Assembly (NCBI RefSeq): GCF_009789675.1
Contig: NZ_CP046917.1
Location: 62,001 to 126,000 of the forward strand
Source of the DNA: Paraburkholderia acidisoli
Lineage (GTDB): Bacteria; Pseudomonadota; Gammaproteobacteria; Burkholderiales; Burkholderiaceae
DNA length: 64,000 nucleotides
Direction of reading: 5' to 3'
Shown: in pieces, positions 48,997 through 57,464 of the stretch
Position numbering within the stretch: position 1 is the stretch's first letter
Layout of the letters: each line of letters begins with the position of its first letter
Translations under genes and position numbers: made by a program
The notes under the pieces: model-generated
The model's database searches: none
Told to the model about the DNA's origin: nothing
What the model saw: the letters and a program-made list of their open reading frames with translations, nothing else

Positions 48997-50225
48997 ACGC
49001 CGAAGACTCGATGCGCCGCAACTGGTGGATCATCGCGCTGATCTTCGTGCAGTGGGTGATAGGCTATTTCGATAAGACGGCGATCAGCGTGCTCGCCGTG
49101 CCGATTGCCAAGGCGTTTCACTTCACGCCCACGCAAATGGGCGCGGTATTGAGCGGCTTTTTCCTTGGGTTCGCGGCCATGACGCCCATCGGCGGCTATC
49201 TCGCCGATCGTTTCGGACCGCGTCTGGTGCTCGGCACGGTGATGTCGCTTTGGTCGATCTTCACGGGCATGACGGGGCTCGCGTGGTCGCTCTCTTCGCT
49301 TGTGGTGTTTCGTGCGTTGTTCGGACTCGCGGAAGGCAGCTTTCCAGCGGCAAGTTCGGCCGCCGTCGCCCATCTCGTGCCGCGAGAGCAACGCGGCCGC
49401 GCGAAAGCGTTGCTCACCTCGGGCGCCTCGCTCGGCACGGCGATTGGCTCGATTGCCGTGGCGGCAGTCGCGTCGCGCTGGGGCTGGCAGTCGCCTTTCG
49501 TACTATTTGGCGCGCTCGGCGTGGTCAATACGCTGCTGTTCCTGCTGATCTCGCGCTCCATGCGTCGTGCGTCAGACACTGCCTCGTCGACAGTGGTCGG
49601 CGAAGGCCGCTGGTCGATTGTGCTGCGCTCGCCGCTCGCGTGGGTGCTGGCCGCAACGCAGTTCGGCGTGGGTTTCTTTGCGTGGGGCTTGTTCCAGTGG
49701 ATGCCGACTTACTGGATTCAGGTGAAGGGGTTGAGCTTGTCCAGCGCAAGTCTGATCACCGCCGCGTCGACGATGCTGGCATTCTTCGCGATGATCGGCA
49801 CCGGTATGGTGTCAGATAAAATCAACGGCAAAGAAGGCAAATTCGTCTTCGTCTTGCTGCTGGTGACAATCGCTGCGACCAGCCTCACGTGGTACGTCTC
49901 GCAGGTCACCTGGGGCATCGTCTTCTTCAGCATCGCGCAAATTGCGCTGTCGAGCTGCGCGCCTTTACTTGCCATCGTGGTGCTCAAACGGATGAAAACG
50001 TCGCTGGCCGGTACGGCAACGGGCATGACCAATTTCGGCCAGCAGCTGGCCGGCGTCATAGCACCGACTGTCATGGGCTTTGCCATCGAAACCACGGGCG
50101 GCCCGTACGGCATGGTATTTACGTTGGTGATGGCCGTGCTGGCGCTGGCCGCGTGCGCTAGTCTGATGATTGATCGCGTTGCGCCTGAAGGCATCCGGGC
50201 GGGTGCGCAGCACAAGGAAGCGTGA
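48993..50225 (+). CDS. MFS transporter, anion:cation symporter (ACS) type
   Basis: 410 residues with about 12 membrane segments. The loop 2-3 motif GGYLADRFGPRLVLG and FGLAEGSFPAASSAAVAHLVPREQRGRAKAL are typical of the ACS family that imports hexuronates, galactonate and related acids. It is translationally coupled to the enolase-superfamily enzyme, so it most likely brings in that enzyme's substrate. Confidence 0.88.
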   Translation: MNAEDSMRRNWWIIALIFVQWVIGYFDKTAISVLAVPIAKAFHFTPTQMGAVLSGFFLGFAAMTPIGGYLADRFGPRLVLGTVMSLWSIFTGMTGLAWSLSSLVVFRALFGLAEGSFPAASSAAVAHLVPREQRGRAKALLTSGASLGTAIGSIAVAAVASRWGWQSPFVLFGALGVVNTLLFLLISRSMRRASDTASSTVVGEGRWSIVLRSPLAWVLAATQFGVGFFAWGLFQWMPTYWIQVKGLSLSSASLITAASTMLAFFAMIGTGMVSDKINGKEGKFVFVLLLVTIAATSLTWYVSQVTWGIVFFSIAQIALSSCAPLLAIVVLKRMKTSLAGTATGMTNFGQQLAGVIAPTVMGFAIETTGGPYGMVFTLVMAVLALAACASLMIDRVAPEGIRAGAQHKEA

Positions 50226-51133
50226 TGGCGCTCGGCTACAGTCTCAAGCAACTCGAAGCTTTCGCGGCTGTCGCAGCGCTGGGCAGCTTCACGGCAGCGG
50301 CGGAAAAGCTCAACATGTCGCGTGCCGCGCTGTCGGCAACTATCGATGCGCTTGAGGAGTCGTTGGGCACGCGGCTCTTCAATCGCAAGCGTTCGATCGG
50401 CATTTCGCTAACCTCGACCGGGCAGGAGTTCTTGCTCGGCGCCAACTCGCTGCTCAATGACGCGCGGCGTCTCGCGCGTACTGTGAAAGCCAGCGACGAT
50501 CTGCAAGGGGAGCTGACTGTCGGCGCAACCGCATCGCTCGCGTCCACCGCTGTGCCCGTATTTATCGAGCAACTTGCGAAACAACATCCGCGCCTCAGCG
50601 TGCGCGTGATCGTGCGCGGCGCCGACGAACTGCTCTCGCTGCTCGAAGTTGGCGGTGTCGAATTACTGTTCTCCTACGTGAGCTCGACGGCCGCGCGCAA
50701 ACTCGAAACCATACGTCTGTTTTCCGCGCGCCTCGGCGTGATGGCGCCGCGCGGACGATACAAGGCGACCAGCGGCAGGCTCAATGCGCGCAAGCTGATC
50801 GGCCAGCCGATCGCGGTGCTCGACAACGCCGTGAGTTTACAGCGTCTCTTCGCATATCTGGAAGAGGCGAAAGCTGCTGATATTGCGATCCGGTACCGCG
50901 TGGGCGCCCTCCCCATTTGTACCGAGCTCGTGCGGCGCGGTGTCGCGACGGCCATCGTGCCGATTTTGCCCGCACTGCTCAACCAGCTTCCCGCGGATAT
51001 CGAATGCTTCGAGCTGGAGCCACCTTCGTTGCCGAATGTAGCGACTGTCACATGGCCTGCAGGTACATCACTGAGTCCAGCGGCAGATGCCTCCGTTGCG
51101 ATTCTGCGAGCGCTGTGGCACGAAGCCGATTGA
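50225..51133 (+). CDS. LysR-type transcriptional regulator
   Basis: 302 residues from the ATG at 50225. The N-terminal helix-turn-helix is classic: LKQLEAFAAVAALGSFTAAAEKLNMSRAALSATIDALEESLGTRLFNRK. The C-terminal domain (GELTVGATASLASTAVPVF to LEPPSLPNV) is a LysR effector domain. It overlaps the transporter stop, so it is the last gene of the cargo operon. It probably senses the substrate and acts at the inverted repeats upstream of the operon and of the porin. Confidence 0.9.
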   Translation: MALGYSLKQLEAFAAVAALGSFTAAAEKLNMSRAALSATIDALEESLGTRLFNRKRSIGISLTSTGQEFLLGANSLLNDARRLARTVKASDDLQGELTVGATASLASTAVPVFIEQLAKQHPRLSVRVIVRGADELLSLLEVGGVELLFSYVSSTAARKLETIRLFSARLGVMAPRGRYKATSGRLNARKLIGQPIAVLDNAVSLQRLFAYLEEAKAADIAIRYRVGALPICTELVRRGVATAIVPILPALLNQLPADIECFELEPPSLPNVATVTWPAGTSLSPAADASVAILRALWHEAD

Positions 51134-51168
51134 ATTTTCTATGAGATTGCCAGTGGAGAAAGTAAATC

Positions 51169-51191
51169 TCGTTAATTAGTTAGCATAACGA
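51169..51191. promoter_or_regulatory. Inverted repeat upstream of the porin gene
   Basis: TCGTTA (51169-51174) and TAACGA (51186-51191), 11 bases apart, share the CGTTA/TAACG half-sites of the operator at 47825-47851. It is likely a second LysR site. Confidence 0.5.
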
Positions 51192-51259
51192 AGTAAAAAT
51201 CGAAAATGAAGCGATCAATCTACATCGCTTAAAAGACAAAAACAATGGAGACGACTGCC

Positions 51260-52339
51260 TTGAAGCGCTTATATCGTTCATTATTTCTCGCAATTCTGAT
51301 TATTTCTTTACCGGTGCGCAGCTTTGCTCAATCGTCGGTGACATTATTCGGCTCAGTTGACGATGGCATTACCTATGTCAACAACGTAGGGGGTAAATCG
51401 CTGGTTGGGCTCAGTGACGGCATCCAGCGGTCCAACAAGCTCGGCTTTCAAGGCACGGAAGATCTTGGCGGTGGCACCAAGGCAATTTTCACGCTAGTCA
51501 ACGGTTTCTCGCTTAACAACGGCACGACTTCGCCCAGCGGATCAATGTTCAAGGAGGCATGGGCCGGATTGTCGAATACCACTTACGGTTCGCTAACGCT
51601 CGGCCGTCAATACGATCTGATGTCTGACCTGGTGAAGTACTTCGCGTGTCTTGAATGCGGTGCGTACGTTGTCACGAACACGGACGCGGACCACTCAAAC
51701 GGCGACTACATGTCGAATGTGGTGAAGTACCGCACGCCGGGCGATCATGAGTTAGGTGCTGCCGCCATGTATGCTTTCGGCTCGCGGGACTCGGGTTATA
51801 CAGCATCGGGCCGCACCATTGGCCTCGAAGGGAGCTACGCGCATGGACCTTTTGCCGCAACGCTGGTCTATCTCGACATCAACGGCATGCCGTTCAGCGC
51901 AAGCACAATGGGCGTGCCCACAGTGCTGGGTGTGAACGTTGCGAAAACACCGTCGTTCGATTTAACGAACGACCAGATCTTTGCCGCAGGGGTGTCGTAC
52001 AAGATTGGCAAAGCAACGATCGATGCACTGTATTCGAACGCACGCCTGAAGTTGAGCAGCGTAGCGGCAACCGACCAGGCGGCGCGCCTTGGTGCAACCT
52101 ACCTGGTCCGTCCTGACGCCTTGGTGTCGTTTATGGAAACTTTCGAGCATTTCGAAGGACAGAGCTGGTGGACGACCAGTTCCGGATTCAGCTACTTCTT
52201 TTCAAAGGCTACGCGCGCCTATCTCGATGTGGAATATCAGAAGTCGTCAGATGCAGCGGTGGCTTCCATTCGCAGGATTGGTCCGTCATCGGCCCAAACG
52301 CAGTTGCTCTTGCGCGTGGGACTGATCCACACGTTTTGA
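51260..52339 (+). CDS. Outer-membrane porin of the Burkholderia trimeric type
   Basis: About 359 residues. A signal peptide ends RSFA, and the mature protein begins QSSVTLFGSVDDGITY. The L3-type region (GLSNTTYGSLTLGRQYDLMSD) and a C-terminal Phe mark a general porin. The TTG at 51260 is preferred because GGAGA lies nine bases upstream and gives a normal signal peptide; the ATG at 51245 has no site. It probably admits the substrate of the cargo pathway. Confidence 0.88.
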   Translation: MKRLYRSLFLAILIISLPVRSFAQSSVTLFGSVDDGITYVNNVGGKSLVGLSDGIQRSNKLGFQGTEDLGGGTKAIFTLVNGFSLNNGTTSPSGSMFKEAWAGLSNTTYGSLTLGRQYDLMSDLVKYFACLECGAYVVTNTDADHSNGDYMSNVVKYRTPGDHELGAAAMYAFGSRDSGYTASGRTIGLEGSYAHGPFAATLVYLDINGMPFSASTMGVPTVLGVNVAKTPSFDLTNDQIFAAGVSYKIGKATIDALYSNARLKLSSVAATDQAARLGATYLVRPDALVSFMETFEHFEGQSWWTTSSGFSYFFSKATRAYLDVEYQKSSDAAVASIRRIGPSSAQTQLLLRVGLIHTF

Positions 52340-52541
52340 AGACGAGGGAGGGCAAGTTGCCAGCTCGTCGGGCGAGAGAGTTGGCGCTTCCTTTCAAGAC
52401 ATTTCATCAGAGAGAAGCGTGGAGAGTATGGGTGTGGACACCGCCCGCTATTTCGATGTAGTCGCTACGGGCGCTAGCAGCTGGATCGCCCCATCCGTTG
52501 GAAGCACGCGCTGGGCAGTCACCCAGGGCGAGGTGGACGCC
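52340..52541. other. Gene-free gap after the cargo module
   Basis: No supported gene, repeat or terminator. It marks the right side of the cargo segment. Confidence 0.4.
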
Positions 52542-52949
52542 TCATATTGCGAGTGTTCGCGGCAACTGTTGCACATTAGATGTGTCGTCCGCTCTCGATG
52601 CCGTGTCCTCGATGACCAGCTCCCGGGAGACGCGCTTGAGTTGGCCCTCGAGCGAAGCGGAAGGGCCAAGGCGGATCGTGCCGCAGTAGTAAATGTTCCC
52701 TTTGACACGTCCGTTGACTTCGAGCGATCCCCGCGCGTGCAGGTCGCCTTCGACCGTGCCATCGATACGCACGTGCTCGCCTTCTACCTGCCCCTTCACG
52801 AGGCCGCCCTGGCCGATGTGCAGCAAGCCCTCGTTCGCAATCAGGTTGCCGTCTACGATACCGAACAGGCTTAGGCCATGATCGAGAATAACGTTGCCTT
52901 CGATCATGATCCCCGGCGCGAGTAGCGTTACATTAAGCTGGGTTCTCAT
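52542..52949 (-). CDS. Bactofilin family cytoskeletal protein
   Basis: 135 residues. The core is a right-handed beta-helix of short repeats: GNVILDHGLSLFGIVDGNL, GLLHIGQGGLVKGQVEGEHVRIDGTVEGDLHARGSLEVNGRVKGNIYYCGTI read in parts; the G-x-V-x-G spacing is typical of bactofilins. These polymerise without nucleotide under the membrane. It lies 11 bases after the 52961 membrane gene, so they may form a scaffold pair. Bactofilin on a plasmid backbone is unusual. Confidence 0.85.
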   Translation of the reverse strand: MRTQLNVTLLAPGIMIEGNVILDHGLSLFGIVDGNLIANEGLLHIGQGGLVKGQVEGEHVRIDGTVEGDLHARGSLEVNGRVKGNIYYCGTIRLGPSASLEGQLKRVSRELVIEDTASRADDTSNVQQLPRTLAI

Positions 52950-52960
52950 TCGCTTCTGCC

Positions 52961-53815
52961 TCAGAAAAGTTGGACGTCGCCGCCGCGGGTCGCGGGGGCG
53001 AGGGGTTTCATCTGGACTGTCTTGCCGTCGGCGGTGGATTGCTGCTGCCCATGCCCGGTGGACAGGCTGCGATGCACCGTGTGACGGGCGAGCTGAGTCG
53101 CGGGGGCCGGGGATAGCGAGCCGGATGCGACTCTTGCCGGCGCGTCCGGCACTGCGCTACGGTTACCCGTCGCTGTCGCATGCGGATCCGCTGCCGCCGA
53201 CGTCGCAGCCGACGCCGATGCGGGTTGTGACACGGTGAGTGTGCCCGGGCGCTCGACGCTGTGCTGACGGATCGGGGAAGCCGCGGCGCGCTGCTCATCG
53301 GTAGCGGCAACGGTAGCCGTCGGTGTCGGGCCGGCGCGGGAAGAGGAAGTCGATGCGAGCGTTGCTGGATGATGCGTCAGTTCAGACGGATCAACCGCGG
53401 TCAGTCCGCTGGCGCGTGCAGAGGATCGCTCAAAGTCGCCCTGGGTCAACGCGTCGGCATCGCTTGCGGGGCTTACGCTGGCCGGGCCGGGCGGCACGGT
53501 TGATGCCGCGGGTCCGGCCGCACCCGCGTGTTGAGGTTGAATGTGAGGGGCGCTGCGCGTCGAGGCGTAGAGCTTTGCCGCCCCCATGCCGATGGCCGCA
53601 CAGACAACGGTGCCTCCAATCACCATCAGCGCGCTGCGCCCCATTTTCCCTCGCGCGTCCCAGACTCGCCGGACTCCGGACGGGCGAAGCGCGGCATCGT
53701 GTGCGAGTAGCAACGGGACAGGGCGCGAGCGGACCTGCGCTTCGAGTTCAATGGTGACGGGCACACGCGCATAGCGCGCGTGCAGATCCTGGATTTCGCG
53801 GAGATCGATCTCCAT
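52961..53815 (-). CDS. Single-pass membrane protein with a long Ala/Ser/Thr/Pro-rich tail
   Basis: 284 residues from the ATG at 53815 (GAGGAG upstream). The N-terminal 65 residues are cytoplasmic (DLREIQDLHARYARVPVTIELEAQ). A membrane segment follows (ALMVIGGTVVCAAIGMGAA), and then about 190 residues rich in Ala, Ser, Thr and Pro that should lie in the periplasm. The layout fits a bactofilin-anchored or peptidoglycan-facing protein. No family recognised. Confidence 0.6.
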   Translation of the reverse strand: MEIDLREIQDLHARYARVPVTIELEAQVRSRPVPLLLAHDAALRPSGVRRVWDARGKMGRSALMVIGGTVVCAAIGMGAAKLYASTRSAPHIQPQHAGAAGPAASTVPPGPASVSPASDADALTQGDFERSSARASGLTAVDPSELTHHPATLASTSSSRAGPTPTATVAATDEQRAAASPIRQHSVERPGTLTVSQPASASAATSAAADPHATATGNRSAVPDAPARVASGSLSPAPATQLARHTVHRSLSTGHGQQQSTADGKTVQMKPLAPATRGGDVQLF

Positions 53816-53844
53816 GCGTGTTCTCCTCACGGTTTATAGGGACG

Positions 53845-53871
53845 AGCGTATCCGGCCAGCAACGAAGTCAA
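53845..53871 (-). promoter_or_regulatory. TTGACTTCG-type promoter for the bactofilin operon
   Basis: Minus-strand TTGACT (53871-53866), TCG, then TACGCT (53850-53845) 15 bases after TTGACT, 30 bases before the start codon at 53815. Confidence 0.5.
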
Positions 53872-53909
53872 GCTGGCGAACATGATGGGCGTGGCGGACG
53901 TATCGGTAT

Positions 53910-54524
53910 TCAGCCGTCGTGGCGGTCGCCACCGACGTCGTATTCTTCGTTGTCTGGAATGCACACCTGAACGATGTGCTTGAGTTTTTTCTCGGCGTTC
54001 GCGAGCATCGCCGCAGTACGCTCAGGGCTAAGTCGTCCCTCGCGATTCGCCTCGGCCGCACGCTTGAACAGTCGCTCGTACTGGGACAGGCAACGGACGA
54101 GCTGGCCAGCGAGAGGACGTTTCACCTCCAGCCCGATGCTTTCGGACGGCCAGGGCATCTGGCGTGCTCCAAGCTGCTCCACCCAGTCGATGGCCTTCCG
54201 GAACCATTCACTGGTTTCACGCATGGCAGCGTCGAGAGCGTGCAGTTTGCCTCCGCGCGCAACCGAAATCTTGCTCGCACAGAAGTTGTAGTCAGACCGC
54301 ACAAACGTGCGCGTGAAGAGGGAGCAATACTGGAGCGTCGTCAGGTGCTCCGCTTCGGCGATGATCTTCGCGTAGCGCGTGTCGCTCGTCAGACGCTCGA
54401 TGGGCTTGAGCCCCGTGCCCGACGGCACTGCGGTGAGGTTGGCGGGCGCCTCGGGCGTCCCGCCATGCGCCGGCCCGCCGGGACGATCGTCCGGCAGCGG
54501 CGCCGTTTCAAGTACGGCGGCCAT
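53910..54524 (-). CDS. Helical plasmid protein of unknown function
   Basis: 204 residues from the ATG at 54524 (MAAVLETAPLPDDRPGG). The frame is open to 54725, but a start there would run through the divergent leader. The protein is helical with Tyr-rich and Cys segments (LTTLQYCSLFTRTFVRSDYNFCASKI) and ends EEYDVGGDRHDG. It resembles in general layout the DUF1845-like protein at 45047, but I do not claim homology. It is divergent from the 55174 operon. Confidence 0.55.
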   Translation of the reverse strand: MAAVLETAPLPDDRPGGPAHGGTPEAPANLTAVPSGTGLKPIERLTSDTRYAKIIAEAEHLTTLQYCSLFTRTFVRSDYNFCASKISVARGGKLHALDAAMRETSEWFRKAIDWVEQLGARQMPWPSESIGLEVKRPLAGQLVRCLSQYERLFKRAAEANREGRLSPERTAAMLANAEKKLKHIVQVCIPDNEEYDVGGDRHDG

Positions 54525-54644
54525 GATGGGTTTTCGGTGTGGTCTCTCTCGGATGCCATTGTCAACGGTATTCGTCTGACGAGAATGGGCAAAAGCTGCA
54601 CGATATCGGCCATCATTCCGGGCGCCGCAGGGGCTTTTTTCGCT

Positions 54645-55173
54645 GATACTGACTTCATTGCCCGCGTCTCCTGACGCATCGACCTCGACTCCGTAGCCCG
54701 GAGTCCGTCTACTGCCCCAAGCCATGCCCTCGCGGCATGCTCCGACCAGCTGGCCCTGGTGTGGAATCTCTCTTGTGCTGAGCGTCTCGCCACGCGCTCC
54801 CCTTCAGTCAGTCGTGATACTCGTTGCCGGTCGCATTCATTTGCGCCGCGACATCGTTCGAGCCCCGGTCATTCGGGTGTTCTCTCTCAAGGCGCCAGCC
54901 TGGGCAGAGCGATCGAAGTGGACTGACCCGTGATCCTGCGGCGAAAACTCGATGTTTTCGAAAAAGGGCTGTCCTGCGCGACGTGATCATGTCGCGCCGG
55001 GAACGACTTTCCGTTCCCCGCTATGAGCCCAACGGCTCCCTGTGCGCCACGTCCCCGAAAGGGACGTGGCGTGCGGGTCATCTTCATCCGGTTCCAGAAA
55101 ACGCGTTCCTCCCCAGCGAGGTGCGCGTTTTTTTTCGTCCTGTGTTTTTTCATTCCTTTCCCGGAGGCGCCCC
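54645..55173 (+). ncRNA. CGCATCGA-class leader and long gene-free region
   Basis: GATACT (54645-54650), 24 bases, CGCATCGA (54675-54682), then a GACTCCG/CGGAGTC hairpin. Further on GCCACGTCCC-CGAAA-GGGACGTGGC (about 55038-55062) forms another strong hairpin, and CCGGAGG precedes the ATG at 55174. No protein gene is supported between 54525 and 55173. Confidence 0.5.
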
Positions 55174-55443
55174 ATGCTTCTCTCCAGTTCCGTTGACCAG
55201 CGCATCGCCGACACGATCAGCAGCACGATCGAAAGCGAGCGCGCCACAAACGACACCACGACGCGCGCCTGGCGCGCGCGCTGTGAGGTCGCGCAGATCG
55301 CAATGCTCGCCGACGGCGAGCGTCGTGTCGTTCTTTCCCACATCGCCACGCACCGCGGAGAGGCCGCAGCATCGAACCTGGCGCAGTCGGCCAGCCAGAT
55401 GCGCACCTCGGCGATTTTTATCCTTGCGAGAAAACCATCATGA
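55174..55443 (+). CDS. Small helical protein of unknown function
   Basis: 89 residues, helical, with VDQRIADTISSTIESERATNDTTTRAWRARCEVAQIAML. CCGGAGG lies just before the ATG. Its stop overlaps the start of the next gene (ATGA-type). No family recognised. Confidence 0.55.
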   Translation: MLLSSSVDQRIADTISSTIESERATNDTTTRAWRARCEVAQIAMLADGERRVVLSHIATHRGEAAASNLAQSASQMRTSAIFILARKPS

Positions 55444-56744
55444 ACGCTGTCATCAGCATGAACGGTGCGCCCGTGCGGAGCATCGTCGAGGAGCGCGCCC
55501 CGCGGCCGCCCGTCATCGGGCGTATCCGGCCCGGCATCAAGGTGCTCACGTCGGTCGCGCGCAGGAACGAACGCGCCGTGAAGCTGTACGACGAACTGCT
55601 TGCCGCCGGCGAGTCGTTCGAGCGGATCGGCGAGGAGATCGAGCGGCGCTGCAACGTTCGCAACGCGCTCGCGCCACGCAACGTGCCGTATTTCACCTGC
55701 CGGCGTTCCGATTTCACGAATCCCGAAATCGCCGACGAAATCCTCCGCCTCTACGGTGAAGATCGCGGTGACGGGCTCCGGCTTTACCGTTTCCCGGTCA
55801 CGTTTGCCTTCAACGACTGGATGGCCAACATCCCGAACGAGATGGCGACGTGGGGCACGACCGGACGCAAGTATTTTTCGGAATACGGCCCGGACGGCAC
55901 CCGCTTCTGCAAGCTGTATGCGAAGCCCGAGCGCGACCCGCGGGCGCAACGCGCCCAACGCAACTTTGGCCCCCGCCAGAGCGTGCTGCGCGTGGACGAT
56001 GCGATACCCGATGGCGTCTGCAATCCCGAGCGGTGTCCGCAGTACCAGTCGCGGCAGTGCAATCTCTCCGCACGCTTCGTTTTTGCGGTACCGGAGATCA
56101 GGGGGCTGGGACTCATCGAGCTGCCGACCAACTCGATCTACGTGCTGCAGAAGGCGTATTCGGCGATGCAGACCGTTGCGCTTGCGCGCGGCCGGCTCAC
56201 CGGCACGCGTTTCACGCTCTCCAAGCGCGAGTTCGAGATCACGCGGATCAACGAAACGGGCGATCCGGTACGGCAGGCGCAGATGCTTACTGTGCTCAAT
56301 GCAGAGATCGATATCAGCGCACTGCTTGACGGCGCAGACGATCATCCCCCGGCGCTGGAGGCAGCAACTCAGGCGTCGGCACTGCTGGAGGGCAGCAACG
56401 TTCACACGCTGCATCCGGCCATGTCCGGATGCGTTGAAGAGGCGGTGTATCAAGGTGTGAGCGATTCACATGCCGAAGACGCAGGGTGTGAGCCCATGCC
56501 ACATGAGGAAACGCTCGAAGAAAAGCGCGACCGAATGTCCGATCTGCTCAACCGCCTCGGCCTGAACGCAGCGACGCGACAGCAGGATTTCCGCTGTTAT
56601 GCGCATGCGAAGTTCGGTCGCGGCTGGACGCAGCGTGCGGCCGACGTTGACAGCATGAACATCACACTTGCCACCGCACTCGACGATCACACCCTGCTTG
56701 AGGGCGAGATTGCGAAAGCGGTGCGGGACGCCGTGTTCGAATGA
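55440..56744 (+). CDS. Recombination directionality factor-like protein
   Basis: 434 residues. The central part has a Cys segment CNPERCPQYQSRQC, then FVFAVPEIRGLGLIELPTNSIYVLQKAYSAMQTVA and RLTGTRFTLSKREFEITRIN. This layout matches phage and plasmid proteins labelled recombination directionality factor or 'hydrolase or metal-binding protein'. If it is an RDF it could set the direction of the tyrosine or another recombinase, but RDF activity is inferred from resemblance only. The C-terminal 120 residues are acidic. Confidence 0.55.
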   Translation: MNAVISMNGAPVRSIVEERAPRPPVIGRIRPGIKVLTSVARRNERAVKLYDELLAAGESFERIGEEIERRCNVRNALAPRNVPYFTCRRSDFTNPEIADEILRLYGEDRGDGLRLYRFPVTFAFNDWMANIPNEMATWGTTGRKYFSEYGPDGTRFCKLYAKPERDPRAQRAQRNFGPRQSVLRVDDAIPDGVCNPERCPQYQSRQCNLSARFVFAVPEIRGLGLIELPTNSIYVLQKAYSAMQTVALARGRLTGTRFTLSKREFEITRINETGDPVRQAQMLTVLNAEIDISALLDGADDHPPALEAATQASALLEGSNVHTLHPAMSGCVEEAVYQGVSDSHAEDAGCEPMPHEETLEEKRDRMSDLLNRLGLNAATRQQDFRCYAHAKFGRGWTQRAADVDSMNITLATALDDHTLLEGEIAKAVRDAVFE

Positions 56745-56901
56745 CCCGTGCCGGCCCCTTCTGGGGCCGGCGCTGACTCCCCCGTCTCCAGCACGAGAGC
56801 CTTTCAGCAAGTCACCTTGCTAAAACGCTTTCGACCGCGCTTGTGCGTATCGAAATCCGTCCGCCTTTACGGCGGTCCATCCCCTCGAAAGGAGTCGTCC
56901 G

Positions 56902-57396
56902 ATGCAAAGGATCGGCAACTACACCGCGTTTTTCGGCGCGGACGACGTGTTCAGCAACTGGCACCGCTGCAAGTTTGCTTACCACGGTTACGCGTTCACC
57001 TCGGTAGAACAGTTCATGATGTTCGCGAAGGCGAAGCTCTTTTGCGACGAAGCGTCCGCGCGCGCTGTGCTGGCAACGCACGATCCACGTGCGCAAAAGG
57101 CGCTGGGCCGCAAGGTCGCCGGTTTCGATCTCGCAATCTGGGAAGCGCGGCGGGAATCCATCGTTTTCGTTGGCTGCCGTGAGAAGTTCGCACAGAACCG
57201 TGCGCTGCGATCGGTATTGCTGGCTTCCGATCCTACCGTGCTGGTCGAGGCCAGTCCCTGGGACCTGATCTGGGGCGTCGGACTTGACGCGAAAGATCCG
57301 GCAATCGCCGACCCGGCGAAATGGAGAGGCCATAACCTGCTCGGCAAGACGCTGATGCAGGTGCGCGAATTACTGAACCCGCAATCGTATTTCTAG
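56902..57396 (+). CDS. NADAR family (DUF1768, YbiA-like) protein
   Basis: 164 residues with the family marks FSNWHRCKFAYHGYAFTSVEQFMMFAKAKLF, HDPRAQKALGRKV, and NLLGKTLMQVRELL. NADAR proteins act on ADP-ribose-containing compounds, including N-glycosidic bonds; on mobile elements some counter NAD-based defences. AAAGGAG precedes the ATG at 56902. The leader contains a TTTACGGCGG/CCGCC hairpin. Confidence 0.88.
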   Translation: MQRIGNYTAFFGADDVFSNWHRCKFAYHGYAFTSVEQFMMFAKAKLFCDEASARAVLATHDPRAQKALGRKVAGFDLAIWEARRESIVFVGCREKFAQNRALRSVLLASDPTVLVEASPWDLIWGVGLDAKDPAIADPAKWRGHNLLGKTLMQVRELLNPQSYF

Positions 57397-57464
57397 CGCC
57401 GCCTCTGCGGCGAATCCACTTAGAGCTGCCTTCGGGCGGCCATTTTCGTTTACGGAGGTAAATC

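Noticed and set aside
52340..52541. Insertion sequence remnant at the cargo edge
   Set aside because: No transposase fragment, terminal inverted repeat or target duplication could be seen on either side of the cargo module.
54987..56453. 488-codon open frame on the minus strand
   Set aside because: Antisense to the RDF-like gene and to the leader at 55040; no ribosome site or domain.
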